From Agrococcus jejuensis (lineage in GTDB: Bacteria; Actinomycetota; Actinomycetes; Actinomycetales; Microbacteriaceae): 64,000 bases of DNA. This document shows, in pieces, positions 26,983-35,604 of the stretch (its first letter is position 1; each line of letters starts with the position of its first letter). A program made the position numbers and the translations under genes. The stretch spans positions 496,001-560,000 of the forward strand of contig NZ_VEFR01000001.1 in the NCBI RefSeq assembly GCF_007679035.1. The letters are read 5' to 3'. The notes below the pieces were generated by a model, which saw only the letters and a program-made list of their open reading frames with translations, was not told the origin of the DNA and searched no databases.

Positions 26983-27726
26983 TCAGGAGGTGACGATGGC
27001 GATCCCCTGCGCGAGGATCGTGCGTCCCTCGCTCTCGATGGCGGCGAAGCGCCAGAGCTGCTCCGGGTACTCGAAGTCCGCTCCGTAGCCGGACTCGGCG
27101 CCGTTGTTATACGGCTGCACGCGCACCTCGAAGCTGCTCGCACCGTCTGCGCTCTCACCGGCGAGGTCGATGGCGACGATCTGGTTGCCCTGCTCGTAGC
27201 CGATGCCGGACGCCAGTGCCGTCTGCACGTAGGGGATGAGCAGGTTGACGTTGTAGCTCTCCATCATCGAGATGTCCTGAGCTGCGATCCGCGTCTCCCA
27301 GTCGGCACCGTAGAGTGCCTCGGCATAGGCGGGGGTCTGCGCTTGCGCGATCGCCCGCGCGAAGTCGGCCAGGTCGGGGCGGTCGGAGTCGAAGTCCGTG
27401 ATGTCGGGATCGACGTCGAGCGTGATGGCGAGCTCGACGGTCTCGGTCGTGGTCCCTGCCATCCCCCACCGGTCGAATGCGGAGACGACGGCCGTCGCGA
27501 GGTCATCGCCTGAGAGACCAGCGGGGATGGCGATGTCGTCGGCCGAGGCGACGGGGATGCTCGAGACGTCGATGCTGCCTTCAGGGCGCTCCGTGGCGTC
27601 GGGGACGACGGGCGACGATGTCGCCGACGGAGCAGCGGACGGCTCCGCCGCCGCATCGGCGGAGCATCCGCTCACGACGAGGGTGGCCGCGAGCACGGTC
27701 GCCAGCCGACCAGGAAGGGATCGCAT
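26983..27726 (-). CDS. Lipoprotein, unknown function
   Basis: 247 residues with a signal peptide ending VVSGC (lipidated Cys near 21), a Ser/Ala/Pro linker to about residue 55, and a ~190-residue domain of unrecognised fold that resembles in composition secreted actinobacterial lipoproteins. GGAGGATGAAGC precedes ATG. Divergent from a second lipoprotein gene with 73 nt between. Attached to the outer face of the membrane by Lnt-pathway processing (inference). Confidence 0.78.
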   Translation of the reverse strand: MRSLPGRLATVLAATLVVSGCSADAAAEPSAAPSATSSPVVPDATERPEGSIDVSSIPVASADDIAIPAGLSGDDLATAVVSAFDRWGMAGTTTETVELAITLDVDPDITDFDSDRPDLADFARAIAQAQTPAYAEALYGADWETRIAAQDISMMESYNVNLLIPYVQTALASGIGYEQGNQIVAIDLAGESADGASSFEVRVQPYNNGAESGYGADFEYPEQLWRFAAIESEGRTILAQGIAIVTS

Positions 27727-27786
27727 GCTTCATCCTCCGATGGCGGGCTGAGCAGCGGCTGTCGGCTGCGTCTCGGCAGCGGCTCG

Positions 27787-27792
27787 TACGCT
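27787..27792 (+). promoter_or_regulatory. -10 TACGCT, leaderless (lipoprotein 27800)
   Basis: Hexamer 7 nt before ATG. Confidence 0.6.
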
Positions 27793-27799
27793 GCCGGCC

Positions 27800-28354
27800 A
27801 TGCGTTCTCCCCTGGTCGTGCTGTGCCTCGCGAGCGCGCTCGCCCTCGCGGGATGCTCCACCGCGGTGCCCGCCCCGGAGCCGTCCACGCCGGTCGACGC
27901 CCGCGTCGAGGTCCCCTCGGAGCCGAGCCATCCTCCGTACGTGCCGTCGTCGTTCTTCCCACCGGGTACGACGGGACCGGGCATCTGGGACGCGCGGCAG
28001 GTGCCCATCGTCGTCGCGGCCAGCATCGACGGCATCGGCTACCCGCTGCCGCCCGGCGCCGCGTACGACGGTTGGGAAGACGTCGATCCGAACGTCGGAT
28101 TCGAGATCGGCACGATCGAGTCCGGGGTCGCGTTCCAGTGGCACTGCGCCTGGCTGGTCGAATGGGATGCTGCGAGCGACGCCGGCGACGACGAGCTGGC
28201 CACGGACATCGAGGCCCTGCTCGAGCAGTTCTGGACCCTCCCCCACATCACGCTGCTGACCGATGGCGAAGGCACGTTCCGCGAGCAGCAGACCGCGGCC
28301 GCGCCTCCTGGAGCAGACCTCAATCGTTGGTTCCTGCACTCGCTCTGCGACTGA
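27800..28354 (+). CDS. Lipoprotein, unknown function
   Basis: 184 residues; signal peptide with LALAGC lipobox (Cys19), Pro-rich linker, then a domain with several Trp and two Cys (FQWHCAWLVEW and the C-terminal SLCD) that could form a disulfide. TACGCT is 7 nt before ATG (leaderless layout). The 3' end overlaps by 35 nt, antisense, a possible small gene on the other strand. Confidence 0.75.
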   Translation: MRSPLVVLCLASALALAGCSTAVPAPEPSTPVDARVEVPSEPSHPPYVPSSFFPPGTTGPGIWDARQVPIVVAASIDGIGYPLPPGAAYDGWEDVDPNVGFEIGTIESGVAFQWHCAWLVEWDAASDAGDDELATDIEALLEQFWTLPHITLLTDGEGTFREQQTAAAPPGADLNRWFLHSLCD

Positions 28355-28559
28355 CTTCGCGCGGCATGTGGCAATGCTCTCCGCGACGTGATTCCACTCG
28401 CATCCGGAGCCGCGAGTCGGTCGCCACGAAGACGCTTCGCTCGACGATGGTGTCGCGACCGCCCCTGAGCATGGAGCACCCGGTCCGACTGCCGACGAGA
28501 GCCGGGGAGCCCAACGCCGAGAAGCCAGCGATCCAGCCGACGATGCTCGATGCCAGCAC
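28320..28559 (-). CDS. Possible small membrane protein
   Basis: 79-codon frame starting GTG with GAGAG 7 nt upstream. Hydrophobic residues about 1-22 (LASSIVGWIAGFSALG) are followed by a polar basic tail (RDTIVERSVFVATDSRLRMR). It lies 27 nt downstream of another small membrane gene on the same strand. The 35-nt overlap with a lipoprotein gene end lowers confidence. Confidence 0.4.
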   Translation of the reverse strand: MLASSIVGWIAGFSALGSPALVGSRTGCSMLRGGRDTIVERSVFVATDSRLRMRVESRRGEHCHMPREVSRRASAGTND

Positions 28560-28586
28560 GAGCAGCTCTCCGAGCCGCCGGGCCGG

Positions 28587-28823
28587 TCAGATGAAGACCC
28601 GGAGCGCCAGCGACAAGCCCGATGCGACGACCAAGGCGACAAGCGCCCGGCGGTTGAGTCTCTGGGCCGCACGCAGACGCTGCTCGTCGACCTCCACTCG
28701 CCGCCCGTCGGCATCGCGAGGATCCTTCGCTCGATGCGTGCGGACCAGCGTCACGATCCAGAAGGTCAACGTCGGCAAGACCAGGAGCGCGAAGATGAGA
28801 CTGTCGTTCGGACCATAGAGCAC
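28587..28823 (-). CDS. Small two-TM membrane protein, unknown
   Basis: About 78 residues with TM segments near 8-25 (SLIFALLVLPTLTFWIV) and 60-78 (RRALVALVVASGLSLALR) around a charged loop. GTG 28823 is the best start, although no clear ribosome-binding site is seen; a longer frame extends upstream. No family recognised. Confidence 0.5.
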   Translation of the reverse strand: MLYGPNDSLIFALLVLPTLTFWIVTLVRTHRAKDPRDADGRRVEVDEQRLRAAQRLNRRALVALVVASGLSLALRVFI

Positions 28824-29015
28824 ATGACGAGACTGCCCGGTCGCGCCTGAAGGACATCCCAAGCGCTGATCTGCGGCTCCGGATCGCCGGCTCGGCGGTT
28901 CCAGGTGATGGTGCGCTCTGCTCGCTCGCTTCCCCACGGCGAAGCAACCGCGGGTGCTGGCGCGTCCGCTGATCGACGACCGCCGCCCCTCCTCGGCGCC
29001 CGCACCCCGCCTCTC

Positions 29016-29021
29016 TATGCT
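29016..29021 (+). promoter_or_regulatory. -10 TATGCT, leaderless (methyltransferase)
   Basis: Hexamer 6 nt before ATG 29028. Confidence 0.6.
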
Positions 29022-29027
29022 GTCGCC

Positions 29028-29696
29028 ATGTCAGATGCGTGGTTGTCCGACACCCGGCGTTCGTACGACGAGGACGCTCCCGGATACGCCCAGAAGGTCG
29101 ACGGGCTGTTGGCGGAGCAGCCCTACCTGCGTGGATGCCTGGCACTCTTCGCAGAGACCGTGCAGCGGAATGGCGGGGGTCCGGTCGCCGACGTCGGCTG
29201 CGGTCCTGGATACGTCACCCGTCATCTCCACGACCTGGGTGTGGATGCCTTCGGCATCGATCTCTCTCCCGAGATGATCGCGATCGCCAAGCGCGACCAC
29301 CCCGACCTCCGCTTCGAGGTAGGGACCATGACGGACCTTGCGCTGGAGACCGGCTCGGTCGCCGGCGTGCTGGCGTTCTGGTCGGTGGTCCACGTCCCCG
29401 ACCACGCCGTGCCTGGCGTCTTCGCCGAGTTCCGGCGAGTCTTGCGTCCGAGGGGGGCCCTGCTGGTCGGGTTCCACGTCGGGGACGATGTCGAGCACAG
29501 CTCCGAGGCATACACGGGCCGCCCTGTCTCCATCGACACGTATCGACGCCACCCGGCCGTCGTCGAGGGCTGGCTCCGCGACGCTGGGTTCGCGATCGGC
29601 GCCACCCTGGTCATGAGACCCGGAGGAGACCGACCCGGCGCAGTCGTCTTCGCGACGAGCGGTCCGGCTTCGGCGCAGACCGACGCAGGAGCCTGA
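29028..29696 (+). CDS. Class I SAM-dependent methyltransferase
   Basis: 222-residue Rossmann methyltransferase: motif I VADVGCGPGYVT (about 50-61), motif II FGIDLSPEM, motif IV-like VLAFWSVVHV and post-I acidic residues fit the Methyltransf_11/25 group. Small-molecule substrate unknown. TATGCT is 6 nt before ATG with no Shine-Dalgarno (leaderless). Stands alone in the accessory region. Confidence 0.85.
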   Translation: MSDAWLSDTRRSYDEDAPGYAQKVDGLLAEQPYLRGCLALFAETVQRNGGGPVADVGCGPGYVTRHLHDLGVDAFGIDLSPEMIAIAKRDHPDLRFEVGTMTDLALETGSVAGVLAFWSVVHVPDHAVPGVFAEFRRVLRPRGALLVGFHVGDDVEHSSEAYTGRPVSIDTYRRHPAVVEGWLRDAGFAIGATLVMRPGGDRPGAVVFATSGPASAQTDAGA

Positions 29697-29855
29697 CTCC
29701 CCCGCCACGTGCGCATCTCCGAGATCGAGCCGCCTCCGGGCTTGGCTCTCGGCGAAGCCTGCGATCGAGCTCGGCCGAGACGTCCCGCCATCACCCGGTG
29801 GCGGCGGATCATGGTCGGCAGCATCCTGGGAACCACGACGAGAGGACGGTGCGCG

Positions 29856-30434
29856 ATGCACGATGTGGCATGGGAAGACGGCACGTGGACGACCCCTCCG
29901 GCGAGCGTGGAGCACGACGCCGACGGGCTGCGGGTCACCGCACGGGAGGGCAGCGACGCCTGGCGCCTCACCTCGTACGGCTTCGTCCACGACACGGAGC
30001 ATGCGTTGCTCGCACCGTTCCCGACGGACACGGCGATCGAGGTCACCTTCCGGCTGGCGTTCGAGGAGCAGTTCGATCAGGCCGGGCTCTTCGTGCGACT
30101 CGACGACGAGCACTGGGTGAAGGCCGGGGTCGAGCGCAGCGATGGCACCGAGAGCCTCGGCGCCGTCGTCACCCGTGGAGCGTCGGACTGGTCATTGGCG
30201 CCCGTCTCGCATTGGAGCGGACGACTCGTCACCATCCGAGCCAGCCGCTCGGGGAACGCGCTGACGGTCCGCGCTCGCGCCGACGATGCGCCGTGGCAGC
30301 TGGTGCGGGTGGCTCCGCTCGATGCCGAAGCCGTGCTGACCGCCGGCCCCTACTGCTGCGCGCCGACACGGGCGGGATTGACGGTCCACTTCACTGCATG
30401 GAAGACGGGCCCCGCGGACACGTCGCTGCACTGA
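29856..30434 (+). CDS. DUF1349 concanavalin-like protein
   Basis: 192 residues matching the DUF1349 family (beta-sandwich, concanavalin-like): WEDGTWTTPPASV at the start, VTFRLAFEEQFDQAGLFVRLDDEHWVK-type core in the middle, and TAGPYCCAPTRAGLTVHF near the end. Some members are carbohydrate-binding or called regulators of enolase. GAGAGG precedes ATG 29856. An in-frame start at 29709 exists but runs through non-coding-looking sequence. Confidence 0.8.
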   Translation: MHDVAWEDGTWTTPPASVEHDADGLRVTAREGSDAWRLTSYGFVHDTEHALLAPFPTDTAIEVTFRLAFEEQFDQAGLFVRLDDEHWVKAGVERSDGTESLGAVVTRGASDWSLAPVSHWSGRLVTIRASRSGNALTVRARADDAPWQLVRVAPLDAEAVLTAGPYCCAPTRAGLTVHFTAWKTGPADTSLH

Positions 30435-30568
30435 GCCCGATCGGCCTGGCCGGAGGGATGGTCAGCGCAGCACGCCGAGCCGCGCAAGGGGTCTGCGACC
30501 CTCCCGCCTTCGAGGCGCCGTCTCAGTAGCGTCGACAGCGCCAGCAGATGGCGAACGAGGAGATGGTC

Positions 30569-31957
30569 ATGACCGAGCAGCCGCGCATCGCCACGATCGA
30601 CGACGTCACGGGTCCGCGCACGATCGCGATCCTGGGCGCGGGAGGCGATCTCACGGAGCGGCTGCTGCTGCCGGGCATCGGGCAGGTGGCGGAGCTCGCC
30701 CGCATCGACGACCTGACGCTCGTCGGCGCGGCTCGCACGCCGAAGACCGACGAGGAGTGGCAGGAGGTCGTGCGCCGCAGCCTCGAGGACGCCGACGTCG
30801 CCGCGCACACCGTCGACGCGCTCGTCTCTCGCGCGCGGTTCGTCGCGACGGATGCGTCCGATCCCGAGCAGCTGGCCGCGCTCCTGGATGCGTGTCCCTC
30901 CTCCCCCGTGCTGTACGTGGCGCTGCCGCCGGCGATGGGGCATGCCGTCGCCGCCTCGCTCGCGGCGATCCAGCTGCCCGACGACCTCGTGGTCGCGATC
31001 GAGAAGCCGTTCGGCGAGGATCTCGACGACGCGATCGCGCTCGACGACGCTCTGGCAGCGGTGCTGCCGCCCGAGCGACTGTGGCGCATCGACCACTTCC
31101 TCGGCAACGCCGCCGTGGTGGGCATGCTGGGGCTCCGCTTCGGCAACGGACTGCTCGAGGCGGCATGGTCGACGCAGCACGTCGAGAAGGTCGAGATCGT
31201 CTACGACGAGGTGCTGGGCATCGAGGGGCGCGGCGCGTTCTACGACGGCACGGGGGCGCTCCGCGACATGCTGCAGAGCCACCTGCTCATGGTGCTCGCG
31301 TTCGTGGCCATGGAACGGCCCGAGGATGTGACCGTCGCCGAGGTGCATGCCCGGATGGCGGAGGTGCTCGGCGCCGTGCGGCCGTGGCGCGACGATCCGT
31401 CGACCGCGCGCCGGGCCCGCTACACCGAGGGACGCCTCGACGGGCGACTGCTGCCGGCGTACGTCGACGAGGCGGACGTCGACGCCGACGCAGGGACCGA
31501 GACCCTCGCGCAGCTGCTGCTCCAGGTCGACGTGCCGCGGTGGGACGGCGTGCCGTTCGTGCTGCGCTCCGGCAAGGCGATCGGAGCCCCTCGGGCCGAG
31601 ATCGCCCTGCACCTGCGGCCGACCGCACCTCCCACGGGCATCGCGGCACGGGACGCGGGCTCGGTCCTGCGCATCTCGCTGGTCGACGGCGGGATCGCGC
31701 TCGACCTCCACGTCGACGACGCGATGCACCAGGCGCTCGTCCCGCTCGCGCTCGCCGGCGACGCACCCGAGGGGCCGCTCAGCGCGTACGGCCAGGTCGT
31801 GCTCGGGCTGCTCGCGGGCGACCGGCTGCTCTCGGTCTCCCGCGACGTCGCCGAGCAGTGCTGGCGCATCGTCACCCCCGTCCTCGCCGCCTGGGCCGAC
31901 GGCGCCGCACCGCTCGAGGAGTACGAGGCCGGCAGTGCGGGGCCCGAGGATTGGTGA
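30569..31957 (+). CDS. Divergent glucose-6-phosphate dehydrogenase
   Basis: G6PD-family NADP-dependent dehydrogenase, 462 residues (usual 480-510). The nucleotide motif is GAGGDLTE (23-30), EKPFGED is kept, and GAFYDGTGALRDMLQSHLL keeps the second catalytic His. The active-site segment RIDHYLGK reads RIDHFLGN: His176 is kept, but the substrate-binding Lys is Asn180. Activity on another sugar phosphate, or weak activity, is possible. GAGGAG precedes ATG 30569; an upstream ATG at 30548 is less likely. No zwf partners (opcA, pgl, gnd) are nearby. Confidence 0.85.
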   Translation: MTEQPRIATIDDVTGPRTIAILGAGGDLTERLLLPGIGQVAELARIDDLTLVGAARTPKTDEEWQEVVRRSLEDADVAAHTVDALVSRARFVATDASDPEQLAALLDACPSSPVLYVALPPAMGHAVAASLAAIQLPDDLVVAIEKPFGEDLDDAIALDDALAAVLPPERLWRIDHFLGNAAVVGMLGLRFGNGLLEAAWSTQHVEKVEIVYDEVLGIEGRGAFYDGTGALRDMLQSHLLMVLAFVAMERPEDVTVAEVHARMAEVLGAVRPWRDDPSTARRARYTEGRLDGRLLPAYVDEADVDADAGTETLAQLLLQVDVPRWDGVPFVLRSGKAIGAPRAEIALHLRPTAPPTGIAARDAGSVLRISLVDGGIALDLHVDDAMHQALVPLALAGDAPEGPLSAYGQVVLGLLAGDRLLSVSRDVAEQCWRIVTPVLAAWADGAAPLEEYEAGSAGPEDW

Positions 31958-31993
31958 GCACCCGGCGCCCGAGGAGGCCGGCCGACGCCAGCG

Positions 31994-32557
31994 TCACGCG
32001 TCGAAGAGCTCGCGAGCGCGCCGCCACAGGTCGGCCTGCGCATCGACGAGCGTACGGCCGGAGCGAGGTTCGAGCCACGTCTCGACGGCGAGCTCGAAGC
32101 AGGCGGCCGCGACGTCGGCCAGCAGCGCCGCATCGCGGGCGTCCGTGCCACGATCCACCAGCGCCGCCGCGATGGCGCCTGCCAGGTGTCGCCTGCTGAG
32201 GAGGTTGCGTTCGACGAGGCCCTGCTCCGTGCGGATGATCGCACGTCGTCGCGCGAAGTCCTCGTGTAGCGGCTCGAGCCCGCGACAGGCGATCTCGAGA
32301 CCGAGCCGAACGGCGTCGGCCGACGACGTCGCGGCATCGACACCTCGCAGCGACTCCTCGACCACGAGCGGCAGCTCACGGTCGCGCAGGAACATCACGT
32401 CCCGCTTGTCGGCGAAGTGACGGAAGAACGTCCGGGTCGTCAGCCCGGCGCCGGCCGCGATCTGCGCCACGGTCGTCTCCGCGAATCCCTGCGTCTCGAA
32501 GAGCGACAGCGCTGAGGCCTCGAGCCGCAGCGCGGCATCGGGTGACCAACGTCCCAT
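31994..32557 (-). CDS. TetR-family transcriptional regulator
   Basis: 187 residues with an N-terminal TetR helix-turn-helix (about 20-50: FAETTVAQIAAGAGLTTRTFFRHF) and a ligand-binding C-terminal region. Divergent from an oxidoreductase gene; the 80-bp intergenic region carries two palindromes with TGATGACA half-sites, one overlapping the likely -10 of the oxidoreductase and one adjoining its own start. It therefore probably represses both, releasing on a substrate of the oxidoreductase. Confidence 0.9.
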   Translation of the reverse strand: MGRWSPDAALRLEASALSLFETQGFAETTVAQIAAGAGLTTRTFFRHFADKRDVMFLRDRELPLVVEESLRGVDAATSSADAVRLGLEIACRGLEPLHEDFARRRAIIRTEQGLVERNLLSRRHLAGAIAAALVDRGTDARDAALLADVAAACFELAVETWLEPRSGRTLVDAQADLWRRARELFDA

Positions 32558-32564
32558 GCGTCCA

Positions 32565-32585
32565 TGATGACACGAGGTGACATCA
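32565..32585. promoter_or_regulatory. TetR operator 1 (imperfect)
   Basis: Half-sites TGATGACA (32565-32572) and TGACATCA (32578-32585) around 5 bp, immediately upstream of the regulator ATG. Confidence 0.65.
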
Positions 32586-32593
32586 CGAGTACA

Positions 32594-32616
32594 GTGATGA
32601 CATTCCGTGTCATCAC
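32594..32616. promoter_or_regulatory. TetR operator 2 (perfect palindrome)
   Basis: GTGATGACA (32594-32602), 5-bp spacer, TGTCATCAC (32608-32616). It overlaps the TACAGT -10 hexamer (32590-32595) of the oxidoreductase gene, fitting repression by occlusion. Confidence 0.8.
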
Positions 32617-32637
32617 GGTGCGAGTCGAGGAGAGCCC

Positions 32638-33813
32638 GTGGTCGAGAACGTCGCAGCCTGGATCGATGCCCCGTATGCAGACCTGCAGGTCCGGAGGGCC
32701 CCGATGCCCGTCGCCGGTCCCGGGCAGCTGCTGGTGCGAGTGCGCGCGGTGGCGGTGAACCCCCTGGATGCGGTGATCCAGTCGAACGGGACCCTGATGT
32801 ACGGCTGGCTGCGATACCCCGTCGTCCTCGGCGAGGACGTCGCCGGCGAGGTCGTCGCGATCGGCGCCGACGTGCGCTCCTTCGCCGTCGGCGATCGCGT
32901 CATCGCGTACGCGATGGGCTTGGAGAAGGGCCGCGATGCACGTGGTGGCGCCGGGTTCCAGACGTTCGTCGCGGTCGAGGCTGCGATGGCAGCGCCCATC
33001 CCCGCCGAGGTCCCGTACGAGCGCGCGGTCGTGCTGCCGCTGGCAGTGAGCACGGCGGCCGCTGGACTGTTCGAGGCGAAGCAGCTCGGGCTCGACTCGT
33101 CGAGCCTGGGGCGCTCGCCCGCGCGCGACGAGACGGTCGTGATCTGGGGCGGCGCGACGAGCGTGGGCGGCAACGCCATCCAGCTCGCCCGGGCGGCGGG
33201 GTACCAGGTCATCACCACGGCCTCGCCGCGCAACCACGCGCGCATGCACGAGCTCGGCGCACGTGCGGCGTTCGACTACCGCAGCCCCGACGTCGTGGAG
33301 CGCGTCGCGGCGGCCGCGAGCGGCACGACGGTCGTCGGCGTGCTCGCGATCGCCACGGGTTCAGCAGCGCCCAGCATCGCGATCGCGCGAGCGACGCAGG
33401 CCAGGCGGGTGGCGATGGCGAGCCCGCCGGTGTCGTTCTACGATCAGCCCCGACGTCCCGGCGTGTCGGCGGCACGGATCAGGCTCATCGCACGCCTCGC
33501 CTCGCGCTCCGCCGCGCTGCAGCTCCGCAGCCGCGCCGGCGGCGTGCGGGCTTCGTACGTCTGGGGCAGTGCGATCGCCGACTCGGAGGTCGGTGTCGCG
33601 GTGTGGGAGCGGCATCTGCCTGCAGCGATCGCATCCGGGATGCACGTGCTCTACCCGGAGGCGCGCGTCGTCGGGTCCGGCCTGTCCGAGGTGCAGGGGG
33701 CGATCGACGCCGTCCGAGCAGGCGTGTCGGCTCAGAAGCTCGTCGTCAGGCTCGACGAGCGGACGACGGCCGACGACATGGGCACCGTCCGCGAGGCCCC
33801 TCCCGCTCCGTGA
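32638..33813 (+). CDS. Zinc-type alcohol dehydrogenase-like/quinone oxidoreductase
   Basis: 391-residue MDR-superfamily NADP-dependent oxidoreductase: GroES-like N-terminal part with VNPLDAVIQ and GEDVAGEVVAIG, then a Rossmann domain with WGGATSVGGNAIQLARAAGY. No structural or catalytic zinc Cys cluster is seen, so it fits the quinone-reductase/enoyl-reductase subgroup; the ~40 residues after VLPLAVS form an insertion. GTG with CGAGGAGAG upstream. Controlled by the divergent TetR regulator, likely as a detoxification gene. Confidence 0.87.
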   Translation: MVENVAAWIDAPYADLQVRRAPMPVAGPGQLLVRVRAVAVNPLDAVIQSNGTLMYGWLRYPVVLGEDVAGEVVAIGADVRSFAVGDRVIAYAMGLEKGRDARGGAGFQTFVAVEAAMAAPIPAEVPYERAVVLPLAVSTAAAGLFEAKQLGLDSSSLGRSPARDETVVIWGGATSVGGNAIQLARAAGYQVITTASPRNHARMHELGARAAFDYRSPDVVERVAAAASGTTVVGVLAIATGSAAPSIAIARATQARRVAMASPPVSFYDQPRRPGVSAARIRLIARLASRSAALQLRSRAGGVRASYVWGSAIADSEVGVAVWERHLPAAIASGMHVLYPEARVVGSGLSEVQGAIDAVRAGVSAQKLVVRLDERTTADDMGTVREAPPAP

Positions 33814-34267
33814 AGCTGCGCCACGCGGCGATCTCCGAGCATGGCTACCGGGTCGTCGGGGAGACCGGACGTCGCCGGCGCAGGCTTCCGTCATCGGGCG
33901 GTTCGGGCGTGGAGATGATCTGCACGGCCGCCGGGCTCGACAGGTCGATCCGCACGACCTTGCCGAACGATCGGCGACGAACGAGCTGCATCGTCGAGAC
34001 GGCAGGCGCCGAGGATGGGCGCAGCGTGGACTCCGTGGGCAAGGGCACCCTCCCGGCAGCTCGACGAGGGCGATGGTCCGCCTCGGTTCGATGGGTGGTT
34101 CGGAGCTCGAGCCGTTCCGGCTCGGAGTCGAGACCGTGGTGCGCCGGGCAGACCGGAGCCGGTCCGAGCGGATGCGGGATCCGGACGACGGGCGGAGGGC
34201 GAGTATCACAGCCGGACCGTCGGCGCGACGCTCGGCGCCGCCGATCGGAAGACCCTACGCTCGCAGC
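33814..34267. other. 454-bp region without a convincing gene
   Basis: Frames on both strands are open but Arg/Ser/Pro-rich with irregular codon third positions. A minus-strand stretch near 33900-33990 (VVRIDLSSPAAVQIIS) looks weakly coding and may be a gene remnant. The TACGCT -10 of the next gene is at 34256. Confidence 0.45.
34256..34261 (+). promoter_or_regulatory. -10 TACGCT, leaderless (gene 34268)
   Basis: Hexamer 6 nt before ATG. Confidence 0.6.
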
Positions 34268-34525
34268 ATGCTCCTCGCAGACCAGCGCATCATCACCTTC
34301 AGCGGCGACAGCCTCGACGCCGCCGCCACCGACCTCCGCACGCAGATCGACGACCTGCCCCTGACCGCGCGCATCACGTCGCTCACCTCCGGGTGCGACG
34401 AGGGCGTGTTCTCCGGGATGGCGATCGTCGACATGATCCCCGAGGTCGACGCCAGCGCGCCCGTGAGCGACGAGGGCACCGTCACCCAGCTGTCGCAGGC
34501 CGACGGCCTCCCCGACGAGATCTGA
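34268..34525 (+). CDS. Hypothetical protein, 85 aa
   Basis: Small acidic protein, no family recognised. TACGCT lies 6 nt before ATG with no Shine-Dalgarno, which fixes the start as leaderless. Contains SLTSGCDEGVFSGMAIVDM; no membrane segment. Confidence 0.65.
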   Translation: MLLADQRIITFSGDSLDAAATDLRTQIDDLPLTARITSLTSGCDEGVFSGMAIVDMIPEVDASAPVSDEGTVTQLSQADGLPDEI

Positions 34526-34653
34526 TCCGCCGCGCGCGGAGGCGCGCCAGCGTCGGCAGCAGGCGCCTCGAGCACCGCTGCGGGCGTGGGGCAATCCATC
34601 CTGGGTGTCCGTGTCGAAGAAGGCAAGGAATGTTCACGTTCCGAGAAGGGACG

Positions 34654-34659
34654 TACGTT
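34654..34659 (+). promoter_or_regulatory. -10 TACGTT, leaderless (gene 34666)
   Basis: Hexamer 6 nt before ATG; it decides the start. Confidence 0.55.
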
Positions 34660-34665
34660 CCAGCC

Positions 34666-34893
34666 ATGACTCGTCACACGATCCAGGTGTCGGTCACCGT
34701 CGACGTCGATGACCCTACGCTCGTCCGCGCGAACGAGCTCCGCCTCACCGATGCGGTGCCCACCGCACGAGAGGCGATGGGCTCCGCCATCGTCGATGCC
34801 ATCGCGGACCACGCAGCCAGCCCCCTCCACGAGCAGGGCATCGAGTTCGTCGTCGTCGCGCTCGCCGAGGACGAGCACGGCGTCGACCCCTAG
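34666..34893 (+). CDS. Hypothetical protein, 75 aa
   Basis: Small alpha/beta-looking protein beginning TRHTIQVSVTVDVDDP, with a helical middle (TAREAMGSAIVDAIADHA) and a C-terminal strand (IEFVVVALAEDE). TACGTT lies 6 nt before ATG, a leaderless layout; an in-frame ATG 36 nt upstream is less likely. Family unknown. Confidence 0.65.
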   Translation: MTRHTIQVSVTVDVDDPTLVRANELRLTDAVPTAREAMGSAIVDAIADHAASPLHEQGIEFVVVALAEDEHGVDP

Positions 34894-34944
34894 GGTCAGG
34901 CGGCGAGGGCCGCGGCCCCGTCGTCGACCGGCGGGTGCAGCCAC

Positions 34945-35604
34945 CTAGGCCCGGCGCGTGAAGAGCTGGTGCACGACACCCGACGGCGACGCCGTCGACT
35001 CGATCGCGAACCGCTGCTCGAGGCCCTCGAGCCCGTCCCAGAGCCGCACGCCGCGGCCGAGCACGACGGGCGAGACGACCAGGTGCATCTCGTCGACGAG
35101 GTCGGCCTCGAGGAACGCGCGCACCGTCGTCGGCCCGCCGCCGAGGCGCACGTCGAGGCCGCCCGCGAGGTCGGCGGCGAGCGCGAGCGCGTCGGCGGGC
35201 GCGAGATCGCGGAACGTGAAGGTCGTCTCGCCGAGCGTGAGATCGGGACGCTCGTGGTGCGTCAGCACGACGACGGGGCTGCGGAACGGCGGCTCCGCGC
35301 CCCACCAGCCCTCCCATGCGAGGTCCTCCCACGGCCCCTCCTGCGGGCCGAACTTGCCACGCCCCATGATCTCGGCGCCGATGCCGTGGTGCGTGCGAGC
35401 GGCGAAGGCGTCGTCGAGTCCCGTCGTGCCAGAGCCGACGGCCTCGTCCTCGTGACCGGAGCCCTCGACGAACGTGCGTGTGGGGAAGAACCACTCCATG
35501 AGACGCCCGCCCGCATGCCCGAACGGCGCCTCGACCGTGCGCCCCTCCCCCGTCGCGAACCCGTCGAGCGAGATCGCGAGATTGTGCACGCGCAGCTTCG
35601 TCAT
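34945..35604 (-). CDS. DHFR-like reductase (RibD C-terminal family)
   Basis: 219-residue protein of the dihydrofolate reductase/RibD C-terminal superfamily: NLAISLDGFATG at the N-terminus, GAEIMGRGKFG, RLGGGPTTVRAFLEADLVDEMHLVVSPVVLG at 150-185. NADPH-dependent reduction of an unknown pterin-like or other substrate is expected. TAGCGT lies 6 nt upstream of ATG 35604, and the same ATG overlaps the stop of the upstream membrane gene, so it may be read from its own leaderless and the operon message. Confidence 0.87.
   Translation of the reverse strand: MTKLRVHNLAISLDGFATGEGRTVEAPFGHAGGRLMEWFFPTRTFVEGSGHEDEAVGSGTTGLDDAFAARTHHGIGAEIMGRGKFGPQEGPWEDLAWEGWWGAEPPFRSPVVVLTHHERPDLTLGETTFTFRDLAPADALALAADLAGGLDVRLGGGPTTVRAFLEADLVDEMHLVVSPVVLGRGVRLWDGLEGLEQRFAIESTASPSGVVHQLFTRRA

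Noticed and set aside
22842-30568. A second dif-like site flanking the accessory region, as expected of an XerCD-dependent integrative element
   Set aside because: No other TTATGT/ATAA pair with 11-6-11 spacing was found by eye up to 30.5 kb.
33845-34594. Minus-strand frame of 249 codons beside the oxidoreductase
   Set aside because: It runs antisense through the leaderless gene at 34268, lacks start signals and has no recognisable motifs.
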